Below are positions 51,927 to 64,000 of a stretch of 64,000 nucleotides of DNA, in pieces; position 1 is the stretch's first letter; each line of letters opens with the position of its first letter. The notes below the pieces were generated by a model. That model had not been told where the DNA came from and searched no databases. It was given only the letters and a program-made list of their open reading frames with translations. Origin of the DNA: Erythrophleum ivorense (taxonomy: Eukaryota; Streptophyta; Magnoliopsida; Fabales; Fabaceae); the NCBI GenBank assembly GCA_026724425.1, contig JAIUCV010000230.1, positions 930,001 through 994,000 of the forward strand. The letters are read 5' to 3'. Both the position numbers and the translations under genes were made by a program.

Positions 51927-52530
51927 TAATAATATATGTTATGTATTAAATATATATTTAATCAACATAAACACTTTTATAAATTTAATTAGTAGTGTTT
52001 CAGAATAAATTAAGTTTATTGTTGTAAACACAAAATAAACAGTATTGAAATAATTTTAAGAATTACATTCTAATAAATTATTTTTTTAAGAAAAATTAAT
52101 ATTAAGGTATTTTGATCAAAATGGATTTAATTGTAAGATAATTTTTGGTTTTAAAAAAGGACACTTTGAGTTTTCATTATAGAAGTGGGAGCTATGAAAT
52201 TAAGCCATCTTTTTAAAAAAAGAAAGAGTGTTTTACTCTTTTTTTTTTGGGATTAATTGGGAAGGTGTAAAACTAAGAGGAGTCAAACGGTCCCTTTACA
52301 ACTTTAGATCGTGTAACAAATATATATGCACGCTTTTAATTCATTCATTAATATCAACTCCAAATTCATTTTATAATACAGGTGTTGTGTGTGAGCATCC
52401 CATTTTTATAATTAAATTTTACTGCATAAATTTATCTTTTTATTTAGATATTTTTCTTATATCACATTTGAAATCTCAGTAAAATTTTTTGATGGATGAG
52501 CTAGAGGCTGCTAGCTTGAAATATTATTTT

Positions 52531-53199
52531 AAATTAAGGATAAAATACATATTGGTATCCTATGATTTGACCTAATATCCACTTTAGTACCCCACGGTTA
52601 AAATGGATAGCACATGCATGATAGAAATTCCAGTAATTTACTTAAATTTCATCCACAAAATGTCCCATTTTAGCTGAATTTAATCTTTAGAAAACTTAAT
52701 CCTTAAACTCTTTGAACTAAATTATAGATTTCATAGGATTGGGCATTTGGACAAAATCAAGGATTTTATTTAGAAAAAAAATTTGGAAAAGATATTATAT
52801 TGTATGTGTCAATTTTAAAATTCTAATTAGCTAAGGAGAAATTTTGGTCTTCAATTAATACATAGGGAATTCGGATTGGATGATAAAAATGGAGACAAAA
52901 TTAGAGATTTAGGGGACTTTATGTTGTGTACGTGCCAAATTTGAGATTCCAATTGATTTAGGAAGAATTTCCATCTTCAATGTATGGAACATTAGGGATT
53001 TTGTAAGAAAATGAAACAATTTAATACAAATTTTAATGGTTTCATAAAAAGAAAATTAATGAAATGATACTACAAGATACCAATGTGTAAATAATTTAAA
53101 TTTTAAACCACTTAACTACATATTTTTAAACCACATAATATCAACATAAAATCAGGCCAAATCGCATAATTTTAAACTGTATTTTATCCTTAAATTGAA
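52531..53199. mobile_element. MITE-like element with inverted ends (about 670 bp)
   Basis: The left end AAATTAAGGATAAAATACAT and the reverse complement of the right end (CAATTTAAGGATAAAATACA) are inverted matches; GATTTGACCT on the left pairs with GATTTGGCCT on the right arm. The interior is AT-rich without coding sequence. Class not determined; a clean target duplication was not seen. Confidence 0.65.
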
Positions 53200-55761
53200 T
53201 CTCACTAATATTGTAAGTGCTTAATTAAGTGGAAAACTGCGAATGCTTTGCCATTAGGCATGTCAACTAGAGATTAAAAAAAGAAAAAGAATGAAAGTTA
53301 ATAAGTCTGTGATTTGCTGACGATCAGGATTATGTATGAGCAAACAAATATTATACACAAAAAGCTATCTTAAACTAATGAATGGTCAGTTAACTAAATG
53401 ATTAGGGGAGGCATTTTGTCCAAATTTGGAGAATGTATAGTTTGCTTACTTTCTATGTATTTGGGAATTTATGTTAACTAGGTGCCTTCCTTGTGCAATG
53501 CATGAAAAATAAAAAATGGTAGAAAAAAAAAAAAGAGAAGGCACAGAGCCTATAGCAGGAGCCGCAGTGAGATAACTTATCTACAATACAATTTGTTCAG
53601 AGTTTATATAATAACAGATTTCTTCAAAGGTTTTACCTCCCACCAAAATGTTTCACAATTTTGCTTGATTACGAAGTAAAGGCATCATCACTAACAGCGT
53701 TTACACTAATTAACCCAGTCATCATCACAATTGGTTGGCACCAACAACTTTGGAAACAAAGCTTTCTTTAATTCCTTCCAATTGACAAATTAATATAATC
53801 ATTACAATATTACTTATATGTTGAGGTTTATGATGACAAGAACCATTTTATTTGAAAGAAACAGTAACGATATTGCAACGCTCTTGAAGTCTGAAGAGAA
53901 CAAAAAGGGCTTGATATTAGGAAAAGAATACATATATTGATTTTATATTAATATTTATAATTTATGATCTCTAATTCCAGTCAATATTTGCCGATGCTGG
54001 CATTGGAGGTAAATTAATTAAAAGCCAACTTAATTGAGAAAAAGAAGAGTGGAGAAAAGGAGAAAAATCTAAAGGGAAAAATGCATGTGAAGATAATTTA
54101 TGTAAAACTTCCATATTATCCTTCTTAATCAAAAGGGATTTCCTTGTTCTTGCTTTTGCTTTTGCAGCAAAGCATATAATATATATATATATATATATAA
54201 ATTAAACCCCCCAACATCCCTTTTAATTAAACAAATTAATTAATGCATAGAGTCATCTAACAAGCAAGCAGCTAGACAATATTTTAAACATAGTAAATAA
54301 CTTTCTTTAATGTTAAATGAGTTAGAGACAACAACTAACTTAGAGAACAAAAAAAAAAAAAGAATTATGCAATGCAACAAGTAAATCAAGTGAATAATTA
54401 AAAAATTAAGTAATTAGAATACAGGTAAAAATCAAAGTAAGTGCTGTTTTCTTCTAGGATATCATTGTGGAGAGCTCAACATCTTGTATTGAATTACTTT
54501 GAAATTTGTATGTATGATAATAAAAAATTATTTTATATAGATCTCAAAGAGATTCTATAATAAAAGAACTCCATCTCTTGAGAGATCGACAATTCCATAA
54601 TATTACTTCTCTTAAAACTAATCTAGACTATATATAGAGTATATAGCCTGCTTTTGCCTGTTTTCTCAATTTGTTTGGTTTCTTTTCTTCTTCCCTGAAG
54701 TAAAGAGCAGAAAAAGAATAATGACGATATGTATTTCTTGCCTGCGGATATGGTAACTGAACTTCTATTTTTTAGTAGACTCTTTAAGTGTCTGTGAGAG
54801 AGGGGAAGGGAAGGTGGGGACAAAAGAAGCTTCTCCACTTTGCTTTGTTAGAGCAATGTATATAATATTGAAAACTCTTTAAGACAAACGAAGCTGTGAT
54901 CGATTGAGAGAGTAAACACAACATGAAGTGTTTGAATTGCACTACTAATGGTTTACGCATGAGCATCGAAGAACGTGCATGACTTGACTATTCAACTTCC
55001 TAGCTAACTCCTTATCTTAATTCAGAAAGAGGAAAACTATGATTCAAGAAATATGTTTTTGCATGAATATGGGTAGGAGTGCTTGGAAATAGTAATAACA
55101 AAATAAATAGAAATTTTTAATTATTATTAAAATTTTTGTTATTTTTATCAATTCAGATGTTATATTTTTATCAGATAATTTAATGACAAAATTGCATATA
55201 TATGAAATAAAAAAATTTTAAGTACATACCTTTTTATATCTTTATTACTAAGTTTTTTTTTCAATAAAATATGACACATACATATCTTTTTTTTTTTTTT
55301 ATATAACATCAGATGATTGATTATGTATATATATTATATTAAAAAGAATTGATAACGAACGCGTGAAATTTTAATAAATTTTATCTTTATAATAAAATCA
55401 AAGGTGGTAGATCTGCAGATGCATGATCAGCATATTCAGCTTTAAATGCTAAGAGTCTTAACTTTGTGTCCGTAAAGATAGAAGCTTCCTCGATGTGTGC
55501 ACGCATGGAAGTGCGTTGTATTCTTCCTTCCCTTTAGGCTTTATTGGCTTTTTCTTCTTTCCCATTCTTTCTTTCTTTCTCTGAGTACTCTTACTATAGT
55601 GGGATGAGAGTGAGGGAGCTAGCTTTCTCGCCAACTTGCTAGCGCTTAAAATTTCTCTGCAACCAATAAAGGTTATGGCACCCACCATCCTTTATTTTTA
55701 TCTTATTTTTTTTTCCCTCACAGCAAAGAGAAGCTTCATGGATCTAATTTCACATTGCTAT

Positions 55762-55815
<54 letters not shown>

Positions 55816-58024
55816 GAGGCATGTGTGCATGAGTGTGCCCGTATAGATGTATGTATTGATATATACTTCTTTTAAAGGGACAGTATACACTCTGGAAGGC
55901 AAGGCTACTCATAGGGTCTTCATAAATCTATGAAGAAAATGCATCAAAAAATCACTACATATTATCCAAAGCAGTAATACCAGTAAAAGGATTGTCTCTT
56001 GTCTTTTTCTTTTTTTTTCCCCTTCTGTTTTTACATTGGATTTGAAGTATTGAATTAACTTCTTTACTCTAGTCTAAGCTATATGGGGTTTGGCTAACTT
56101 GGCATAAGAGAATTCTGTAAAGACTTCAGTTATTTATTCTGTGTAAATTTAAAAATCCCCCCAAAACTAGTAGCTCGTATTGATGGTCAATTATTCTCAG
56201 TGAATTTATCTGGCATACGGATGGATCACTGCTCTCCCACCTTGATAAACTCCACCCCTTCTCTAATTTCTACACCTAAGTGTTAAACATAGGTATTGTG
56301 AGTTTAACAAACATGGGTGTGACACTAGAAGGGATTCTTGTGTGTGCCATTTAGCTAGTACTTAAGTTAATGCGGGCTTTTGCTTTCCTTTTGATAGGTT
56401 TTGCCCCTATGTTGATTTTCACGCAAGAGCATCAAATATAGATGTCGCAAATTTGGTAGATGTGAGTAGCTAAATCCACATAAAGCCCTTAGCTCCCAGA
56501 CCCCAGTAATGTTAGAATAAATAACTTTATTATCATTATTATTATTATTTTGTAAACTCAAAAAAGAGAAAAAATCCTTTACCCTAATTGCACTCCTCCC
56601 TTAACATTGAACTACATATTCCCAAGAGAGCTTTGTTTCTGTCTTTCTTTTTTATGGTTAAAAGTTATCTGTGAAATTCTGATGAATTCTACGCCTCCTT
56701 ATTAAAGCGACATTTCCACTAGATTGAATTTACTATTCACAATGTTTAATGACTGTAAAGGCAGAAGTTGCCAAGTGAATTTTGTGCTGTAGTGAGGTGG
56801 TGCTCTTGTTGTCCTGATCATGATGATGAAGTTATTCCCAAGGAATATGGAGCAGTAAAGAAGAGAAAAAAAAAGAGAGTGAAAGACAGATACTCTCTGT
56901 CGGTTTCAATTTATCCCTTAGCAACTCCAAGGGAAAGCTAGGAATTAATGTCTGCCAATATTGTGCCTATTCTCTCAAAAACGACTTCACATTTCAAAGT
57001 GATTATTCTCTTTCTCTTTTACCTTTCCCCACCTTCACTACGGCTCTATCTTTCCAAACGTATTCGTGTTTTTCATGCTTTAGAGAGGCTTGGGTTTGTC
57101 TTCATTCTTTAAAAACAAAATGTTAATTTGGGTCATTAATTGTTTTTCTATTTTCCCGAGAGATTTGCCTGCAATCATTGGGTTAATAACTAACTAACTT
57201 GTATCAACTAACTTAAGCGATTATAAAGGTTAATTAATTCATTAGTCAGTCACCTCGAAATCAGACAAAATCCAAATAGATTTGGCAAAGGTAAATTAAC
57301 CAACGATTTATCAGAGCTTTTATTAATTTATGAATTTACTCATACTATTTTTCCCTCAATTAAATTCACAATTCCATCATTGAAAAATATTACTGATTTG
57401 AATTAATTTTATCTCCAACAAGTAATAATTTATTATTGAGTTCTCAATATTCTTAGCTTTGATGACTAACCGAACTGTATATGATGTTTATAATTTTTTT
57501 TCCTAATGGATCTTTAATGCACGATGTACATTAATTTTTTTAAAAAATATATTCTTGGAAAAGAAACTATCTAGCTTAATAGTGATGTAGAGAATGATGT
57601 AAGGCTAAAAATAAAATGTAGCTCCAAATAAAAAAAGATATAAAAAGAAAAACATCAACATGGAAAGAGAGGAAAAGCTTTCCTGCTTCAAACTTTACTC
57701 GTCCATCATAACATGCAGCAATTAAGTGTTATAAATTAATTATCAGCAGATCATATCAATTACATAATATTTAACTAAATTCAGTACAATCATCTATGGA
57801 ATGCAATAATAATAAATGTTAGATGCAATTAAAAAGTACAAGTGAGAAATGCTCACATAATTGAAGTACAATTGTACGTTCTCATATTAGAACATGACTT
57901 ATGGTTTGCCATGCAAAGGCACTATACCATATATAATAGTACTAGAAGGAAATACCTAATAACCCTAGCTATTATATGCAAAACCCTAGATCTCGATCGT
58001 ACAATAATTATGAGTTAAAAAAAT
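53200..58024. other. Long intergenic stretch downstream of the APL-like gene
   Basis: No protein gene is supported despite somewhat lower AT content between 54.5 and 57.1 kb. It contains (TA)n at about 54179-54200 and a long (AG)n tract at about 55763-55819. Minus-strand frames at 54623-54966 and 55458-55688 are short and without recognisable domains. No tRNA and no well-known conserved microRNA sequence was spotted by eye. Confidence 0.55.
55763..55819 (+). repeat. Long (AG)n microsatellite
   Basis: About 28 AG units with one GG interruption near 55805. It is followed by GCATGTGTGCATGAGTGTG, itself alternating purine-pyrimidine. Confidence 0.95.
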
Positions 58025-60099
58025 CTAAAATGGTGTACCAGTACTAATCATAGGACTCATCCTTTGATCTGCCTGCTGAAGGGTAGGTGCCCTTCTTGGT
58101 GATGGCCTCTCAAGCTTGGCTGAAGGATCAAATTTCTTATTGGTAGTATCCCCTAGGCCTAAAGTGTCCTCTTGGAGAAAGGGCTTGGTGTCATAAATCT
58201 CTGAAATTGGGTCAGTATTAATATTCTCAGTACTGCCTCTATCCATTGACACTTCTTTGAAAGGATCATTATCAAGACACGAAGAGGCTGTTCCTAGATC
58301 TTGATGAAGCCTTAGATCTTCATTGTTCCATATTAAAGGCCTCTTATTCTTCAACCCCACACACAAATTTTCATTATTACTATTGTTTGGCATGAGTTGA
58401 TGATGATGAAGATCAAGCTGGTCACTACCACCACCTCCACCATAGATGTTAAGCTCTTGAAAAGAAGGGAAATTACTGTTAAGAGGAATCGAACTGAAAT
58501 CTTGAGGGATAATATTGCCTTGATGATGATGAGCTCCATTAATGCCCTTTAAATTTTCACCTGCAAGTGTTTGATAAGCCTTTTCTAATATGCTCTGCAT
58601 GTATTTCCCTTGTGCTTCAATCCTCAGCTGAAGATGTTTTTGAACCTGCCATATATACATATACACACCTATATCAAAGTAGAAATAAACAAGCCCAAGA
58701 TAGATCCTGTAAATCTCTTTAAGGTGTATATTATGGAATAGAAAGACATCATGTGTATAACACCCACAATTAATTATGAGTGGAGTTTGATAATCAAGTG
58801 TCAGATTTTATATATATACATAAATATATTGTATTTATCTCTTTTTATAATTGATATTGTTAATATTTTTTTCAAAAAATTAGAAGATCTCAATACCCAT
58901 GTATGGCAGAATTAATAATTAGAGACATAATTAATTATTCGGATTCTTTTATGCTTATAAAATAATTAATTACCTCTAGTTGTTCGTGAAGTCTTCTCTG
59001 CACCTCCATTTGCATCCTAATCGCATTAACCATGTGTGAGTTACTGTTGTATACAAGAAAATTCCGAATTCCCAACAAAACCCCCAAAAAAAATCAAAAG
59101 GAAAACTTTGGCGTTTGTTTTTTCCAATTAAGCTAAAGAAAAGAAGAGGGGGGGGGGGGGGAAGAAAATTCAAAATCCTATTCAAATTTGTAAACTAAAA
59201 CTTGTTGGTTTAAAAGAAAATTAATCGAAGTGATGATAAGGCATACTCGTTCATATTGCGACCAATCATGGCGGAAGAGGAGGCAGAATTTCGTTGAAGT
59301 TCTAAAGCCGAAGCTGCCATAGTGTAAAAAGATATATTGTAAACATAAAAGAAGATCTCATGAAGTGTAAAGATTAAGAAAAGTTCAAAGAAATTCTTTT
59401 TTTTTTTTTTAAATAAGGAACCCTAGAAAGAAGAGTCACCTCTCATACCATCCTTAATCGAATGATCATTGTAATCCTTGTGGGGCTGCTTTCCAAGCCT
59501 AAATTTCTAACAAAACAAGAAAATGAGAAAATATTTTTCAAAAAACAAATCAAAGAAGATAAAGAGAATTAACAAAAAAGCAAAAGAGAAGTATGAAATA
59601 TGGTTTTGTGTTCAAACCTGAAGGTGACTCTTTAGGTGGTAAAGTGTGAGGCCCTTCACACCCATAACCCTCATGATTGTTTTAGGAGTTGCCTCTGCAA
59701 ATTTCATGAACAGAAAGAAAAACAAATGTTACTGAAAGAGAATAAGAAGAACCAATATTGAACTTGGGTTTAAGAATACTTGGGTCGTCTCAGAACTGAA
59801 GGATTCACTGTCAGAGTCACAATTAATTAAAAAAAAGGAAGGACAAGAAGAAGAAAAAGGATGAAAATAATATTTCATTAAAGAAGCAAATTAATTAGTT
59901 AAGGGATATTAAGAATAGTACTATCAGGGCCTCCTAGCTGAGTGACAGCATCAACAAAGCGTTCATGGAGTTCGACGGTCCAGCGAAGGCGAGGCTTGGG
60001 ATCAGTGGTGAGCACAAGGCCTGAGTCCGGTTGAACACACATGCCTCTGTCTTGGGAATTCATAGATGAGGGCTTCTTTGGAGGGAACATTCTTTCCAT
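58025..60099 (-). CDS. APL: MYB-CC (GARP) transcription factor, APL-like (6 exons)
   Basis: Minus-strand exons 60099-59922, 59694-59618, 59506-59440, 59313-59247, 59016-58974 and 58645-58025 give 350 aa; every intron is GT-AG and all phases close. The GARP/MYB-like DNA-binding domain spans about residues 35-88, from KPRLRWTVELHERFV to SHLQKFR. The coiled-coil MYB-CC motif spans about 129-167, with MQMEVQRRLHEQLEVQ and IEAQGKYMQSILEKA. The N-terminus KKPSSMN...MCVQ.DSGLVLTTDPKPR and the C-terminal LERPSPRRAP block are specific to APL rather than the PHR/PHL phosphate-starvation members. Length is close to Arabidopsis APL (about 358 aa). APL is a nuclear factor required for phloem (sieve element and companion cell) identity. 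The start at 60099 adds MER before the MF...KKPSSM start used by relatives; ATG 60090 is the alternative. The middle of exon 6 is His/Asn/Gly-rich and variable. No defect was seen. Confidence 0.94.
59148..59161 (+). repeat. Poly-G run (14 G) in intron 4 of the APL-like gene
   Basis: Fourteen consecutive G on the plus strand (C on the transcript) inside the 230-bp intron 59246-59017. It is in the 5' half of the intron and not near a splice site. Homopolymer length is likely to be unstable or misassembled. Confidence 0.9.
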
Positions 60100-60236
60100 C
60101 TCTCTCTCTCTCTGTGTGTGAGGGGCTGGCTCTGAGGAATAGGATGAGATTCAAGAACAAATGCAATGTGCAAATAAAGAAGAAGAGAATAGGGTGCGTT
60201 TTTAAGAGAAGAGAGGGTGCCTATCCTCAAGTTTAA

Positions 60237-60240
<4 letters not shown>

Positions 60241-60274
<34 letters not shown>
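60241..60274 (+). repeat. (GA)n tract upstream of the APL-like gene
   Basis: About 17 GA units, 142 bases upstream of the start codon, so CT-rich in the transcript sense. A second CT/GT-rich stretch lies at 60101-60120 directly before the ATG. Such tracts often sit in plant 5' untranslated regions and can bind BBR/BPC GAGA factors; that role is inference. Confidence 0.8.
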
Positions 60275-60277
<3 letters not shown>

Positions 60278-63200
60278 GCTTACCAACCTTCCATAAAAGA
60301 ATACCATTAAGATTAAAAAAAATTAGCTAGATTGAATCTGTAAAAAAATAAATATAACAAATTCATCATAATTAACTAAAAGTTAGATAAATATGTCAGA
60401 TACATTTTTTTAAATAAAATATACTTACTTCTAATATATTTTTGTGTCTCTTCATAACTAATTTAATTTATAAATATTAAATTTATTTTAAAATATCTGA
60501 TTTATAAAATTAAAAGCCTCCCTCTCTAACACGCAAGCCTCCTTTTCCAAAAGACATCTCTCTCTCTCTCTCTGTATATATATATATATATATATATTCT
60601 AACATGCATCTCTATTCTCTCTCTTCTAACATGTTCTTTTTTAATTAGATAGACAACACTCACAACATCATTTATAGATTACACTCACCGATAAATAAGA
60701 ATTGATATTAAAATATGAAACTTTCTTTTGTAAACTCTTTTTATATAAACTCAGACATCAATATTTTTGGTGATTAAAAAATATTTAATCATATTAAATT
60801 TATAATTTTTTATTGTTAATTTTTCATTCATTTATGAGTAAAATCTATGATTTAGACGTGATAAGTTGAGTCTATATATACAATAAAAGTTTATTAATAT
60901 ATATTTAATGTAATAAAATTTTAAAACATTATGTGTAACAAATACTCCGCTAGCTTCTAACATGCATATCGATTTTCTCTCTCACTCTTCATCCTTGATT
61001 ACTAATTCAATCAAGCATAGAGATACCCTTTGGATAGTTTTGTATGGGATAGATATATAGCTTTTCTGGGGGCATAATGGGGGGAGGCCCCTCATGCAAT
61101 GATGATGATATGGAGATATTGCACTTTAGCTCCCTCCTCATATTGGATAGTGGGTGTGTTTGCTCAATGCATTATGGACATAATCTCACAGTTGGCTGTT
61201 TATGCATGCATGACTCATATCGTAGTACGACACCCTTTTAGGAATAATTATTATGAAGGTACTCATCAACCACCTATCTACAGCAACAATGGTATAATAA
61301 CGAAAAGATTGGCTTTATGTCATTTCCCAAGAAAAGTTCCAATCATATATACTTGAAATAAAAATTTCGTTTAATTATTTTGAATTTTTGGAAACACATT
61401 GCTTTACCATAAGATTTGGCTTAAAAAGAGTATATCCTAGGCTTGGCTCAATGAATAACACTATATCCATCCTACTCATAAAAATTGACTTGCTTCTCAT
61501 ATTTAAGTCAAAACTTGGGATAAATTTCTCTTCTCATATTTTGCATATGAAAATTATAATTGAAGCTGCCTATGAGAGGACTCATTTTAGATCCATATAA
61601 TTGAGTTAGATGATTGTCATTTGAAGAGTCAATATAATCAATATAACTACTTGTATATATTAGAGATTTAAATAGTAAAATAATCTTATGCGTGCACAAC
61701 TCAAGTAGTAGCCATGCATTACATTTAAGGGGGAAAGGGTTGACAATTGTGTGTCATATATATTGCTATGGAATACTTAGGTGTGTGTATATATATTTCA
61801 TTTGAGCAAATCATAAATGTTATATAGGGTATAATGTTATTTACAAGCTACATAAGATGTAAGCTTTTTCTTCTCTCTTTTTTCCACTTTTCCTTTTTTC
61901 TTTTCATTCCTTTTCTTCTATTTAGATTATGAATAAATCCATAATTCATTTTATACCATTTTATATTAAACAAATTCCTTTTAACTTAACGAAACACAAT
62001 ATGTTTTTACAAAATGTACTCAATAATCTCAAATGCTATGCACACACGCACACACACACTCTACAAATAAGAGAGATTCTGCACTAAGCATCTTGATTAA
62101 TGGAAGATTAAATTAAAATAATACTAAAAACTCTCTCTCTTTTGTTAATGAAACATTTACGGTGTACATACATGTGTTTGTGTGTGCCATTTAATTTGTA
62201 TCTAAGTAATCACAAAGTTACCCATAAAAAAGCACAAAAAATTGTACAACATATTCTAAAATGAAAGATCTAGAAGTCGTCACTGTGCATGTTCCTTTCC
62301 ATAAGCGTGCGTGCCCTTTAAGACTTCATATCTTTTGGTTCTATCACTTCCACACAAAATAAAGCAATTTGTGAAATACCGAATCAGTATTTTGCAGTAT
62401 AATACTCTCTATTTGAACAAAATGGCTGAAATTAGTTATTATACGAACACAAATTTAAAGGCTAGTACTGAGAAAATAATCATTCTTTTTCTTCTCTCTC
62501 TTTATATAAACATGATATTATTTAAATTTCCCTTTTGGTAAATGGGCTTACAATTTGAGACGTATCTAGAGGTCTAACTCAAGAGAGATTGAAGTCAAAG
62601 ATTAACACCATTCAAATTGTTACCTATCACGATGAGAAAGCACAAAAAAACAACGTAATATGGAAACCCAACTTTAGGGTCTGTGGTTGGTAATATTTGG
62701 GGACGTAAACATCAACAACGCATAAAGGATATTGCAATATGTGTGAAGCTTTTGATGACAGTGAGTGGGGACCTTCTGCTTCTGTAAAGCTTGTTTAGGA
62801 CTCTAATTAAAACCCTCATCACTTTTGTACATTTGAAGATTTCCTTTCCATTTATTTACTTTATTAACATTCATATACTCCCACCCAGATGACAAACTAA
62901 ATATATAACCAAAAGAGAGTCAAGCCAACCCAATAAATTGATTAATTACTTAGTACCCTTGGCCATGGAGTCATCAAATTAAATTAAGATGAGTAGCTTA
63001 ACCCAACAAAAGTTAAGATAAATATATATATATATATATATATTTACCCCAAAAAAATACATTTATATAAACCACAAAATGTAAAATTCCCCTCAACTTG
63101 AACGCAATAAAACTTAAGAAATTTTTAGGAGTTGAATTTGAATTTCCTCAATTTTTTGAGATTAGACTACAAATAATTACTTCTATAGACATAAATGACC

Positions 63201-64000
63201 TTCTTTTGATTGAATTGACGGCGTAAATTAATGTATTAGGGTAAGTTGGCCCAAACTCTATTCATAATGCCCAAAAAAATATCTAAGGAAATTAAATGCC
63301 TACTATTCATCCAAATCGAACTAAGTGAGAATAAATGCTTTCTTCTTTGACAATCAAAGAAGATTCCTCTCCCAAAAGTGTAGAGCTTATTGTGATATAT
63401 AAGATTCTTATATATTAGTTCATAATCTCTTATTTTATTGCAAACTCTTCAAAACTTGTATGGATTGATATACCACCATCATTGGCAAACTTTGACTACA
63501 TAGACAATCCCACTTAAGCCAATCCATTAGTTCCAAGTGGATATTAAATCTGATATGAGACTAGGGAAATCTACATATGATTAGGACTCTACAAAAAATT
63601 TCTCTATTCTTGATCCCCTCTTTGATATCTTATAATTCGAGCGAATAATTAACATGTAATTTGGCAACTGTCCTGTTAGTTGAATCAGTGAGAAAATTTC
63701 ACTTAAATTAATTAATCTGTTTAAGTGGGTTCTTCTAGATGAGACTACTATTTTTAGGGTGGCTGTTTATATATGCCTTTGTGATTTAACCAAGCAAAGC
63801 AAAGGCTTTCACTGTTGGTTCAATTAATGTTGTGTTTGAAAAGCTAGAACTCAGTGGAAAAGTGGGGTTTAGCTAGTATGTTATGCCCTGTTTGCTTCAA
63901 TTTCAAGCATCTTTATGGGGCTACATATGAATATATTCTTCGATATGAATATATTCCTCTCCCGAAGGTGAATTTGTGGGTCCCATTTTATGTTGAAATT
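60275..64000. other. Upstream region of the APL-like gene and intergenic DNA
   Basis: No gene recognised. Simple repeats lie at about 60560-60598 (CT into TA), 62040-62059 (CA) and 63020-63043 (TA). The open frame at 61099-61356 is translated from ordinary-looking intergenic sequence with no family resemblance. Confidence 0.55.

Noticed and set aside
54623..55688. Minus-strand short frames as a small gene downstream of the APL-like gene
   Set aside because: There is no domain, no consistent splice linkage, and compositions rich in Ser/Lys from pyrimidine-rich DNA.
61099..61356. 85-codon plus-strand open frame
   Set aside because: No family resemblance and no neighbouring exons with consistent splice sites.
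1..64000. CRISPR arrays, operons, phage or defence systems
   Set aside because: No regularly spaced repeats with unique spacers and no bacterial-type gene layout; the window is plant nuclear DNA with introns.

Overview
This is a strongly AT-rich plant nuclear window, almost certainly from a woody or herbaceous eudicot. The evidence is short GT-AG introns, long intergenic spacers, TATA/TA, GA/CT and TG microsatellites, plant-specific transcription factors, and a typical plant transposon load (hAT, PIF/Harbinger, CACTA-like, Stowaway, Athila-type Ty3/Gypsy). The sequence does not let me name the species.

I can support three protein-coding genes with complete exon structures. (1) An R2R3-MYB factor on the minus strand (7175 to 5394, three exons, 313 aa) matches the MYB103 secondary-wall clade. 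It has two oddities: a Ser in place of the first Cys of the LQRCGKSC motif, and a GC instead of a GT donor on intron 1. (2) A DUF620 protein on the plus strand (25682 to 29908, three exons, 384 aa) has an unusually long 2.74 kb second intron. (3) A MYB-CC (GARP) factor on the minus strand (60099 to 58025, six exons, 350 aa) is an APL (ALTERED PHLOEM DEVELOPMENT) homologue. Factors 1 and 3 both belong to vascular-tissue families (fibre/xylem wall and phloem identity), but they lie more than 50 kb apart and nothing in the sequence links them functionally.

The rest is intergenic DNA and decayed mobile elements. The 11.8-16.3 kb interval is a broken hAT (DUF659) transposon with near-matching 8-bp target duplications. 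The 8.43-8.88 kb and 34.2-35.1 kb intervals are non-autonomous elements with the same kind of ends. The 21.0-22.2 kb interval is a CACTA-like repeat-rich element. The 31.9-34.1 kb interval is a broken PIF/Harbinger element with both its transposase and its Myb/SANT-like partner. The 35.5-49.2 kb interval is a large degraded Athila-like LTR element with LTR remnants, a tRNA-Asp-type primer-binding site and a gag fragment; it has further insertions inside. Several MITEs or foldback elements (3.3, 20.2, 23.4, 30.4, 38.0, 51.6 and 52.5 kb) are scattered between genes.

I did not find a new biological system here. The observations most worth a second look are the two changes in the MYB103-like gene, the dated-looking hAT insertion with its related short elements, and the nested transposon block between 31 and 49 kb. 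Exon coordinates come from hand-read splice sites and family alignment from memory. Family assignments rest on recognisable motifs, not on a database search.
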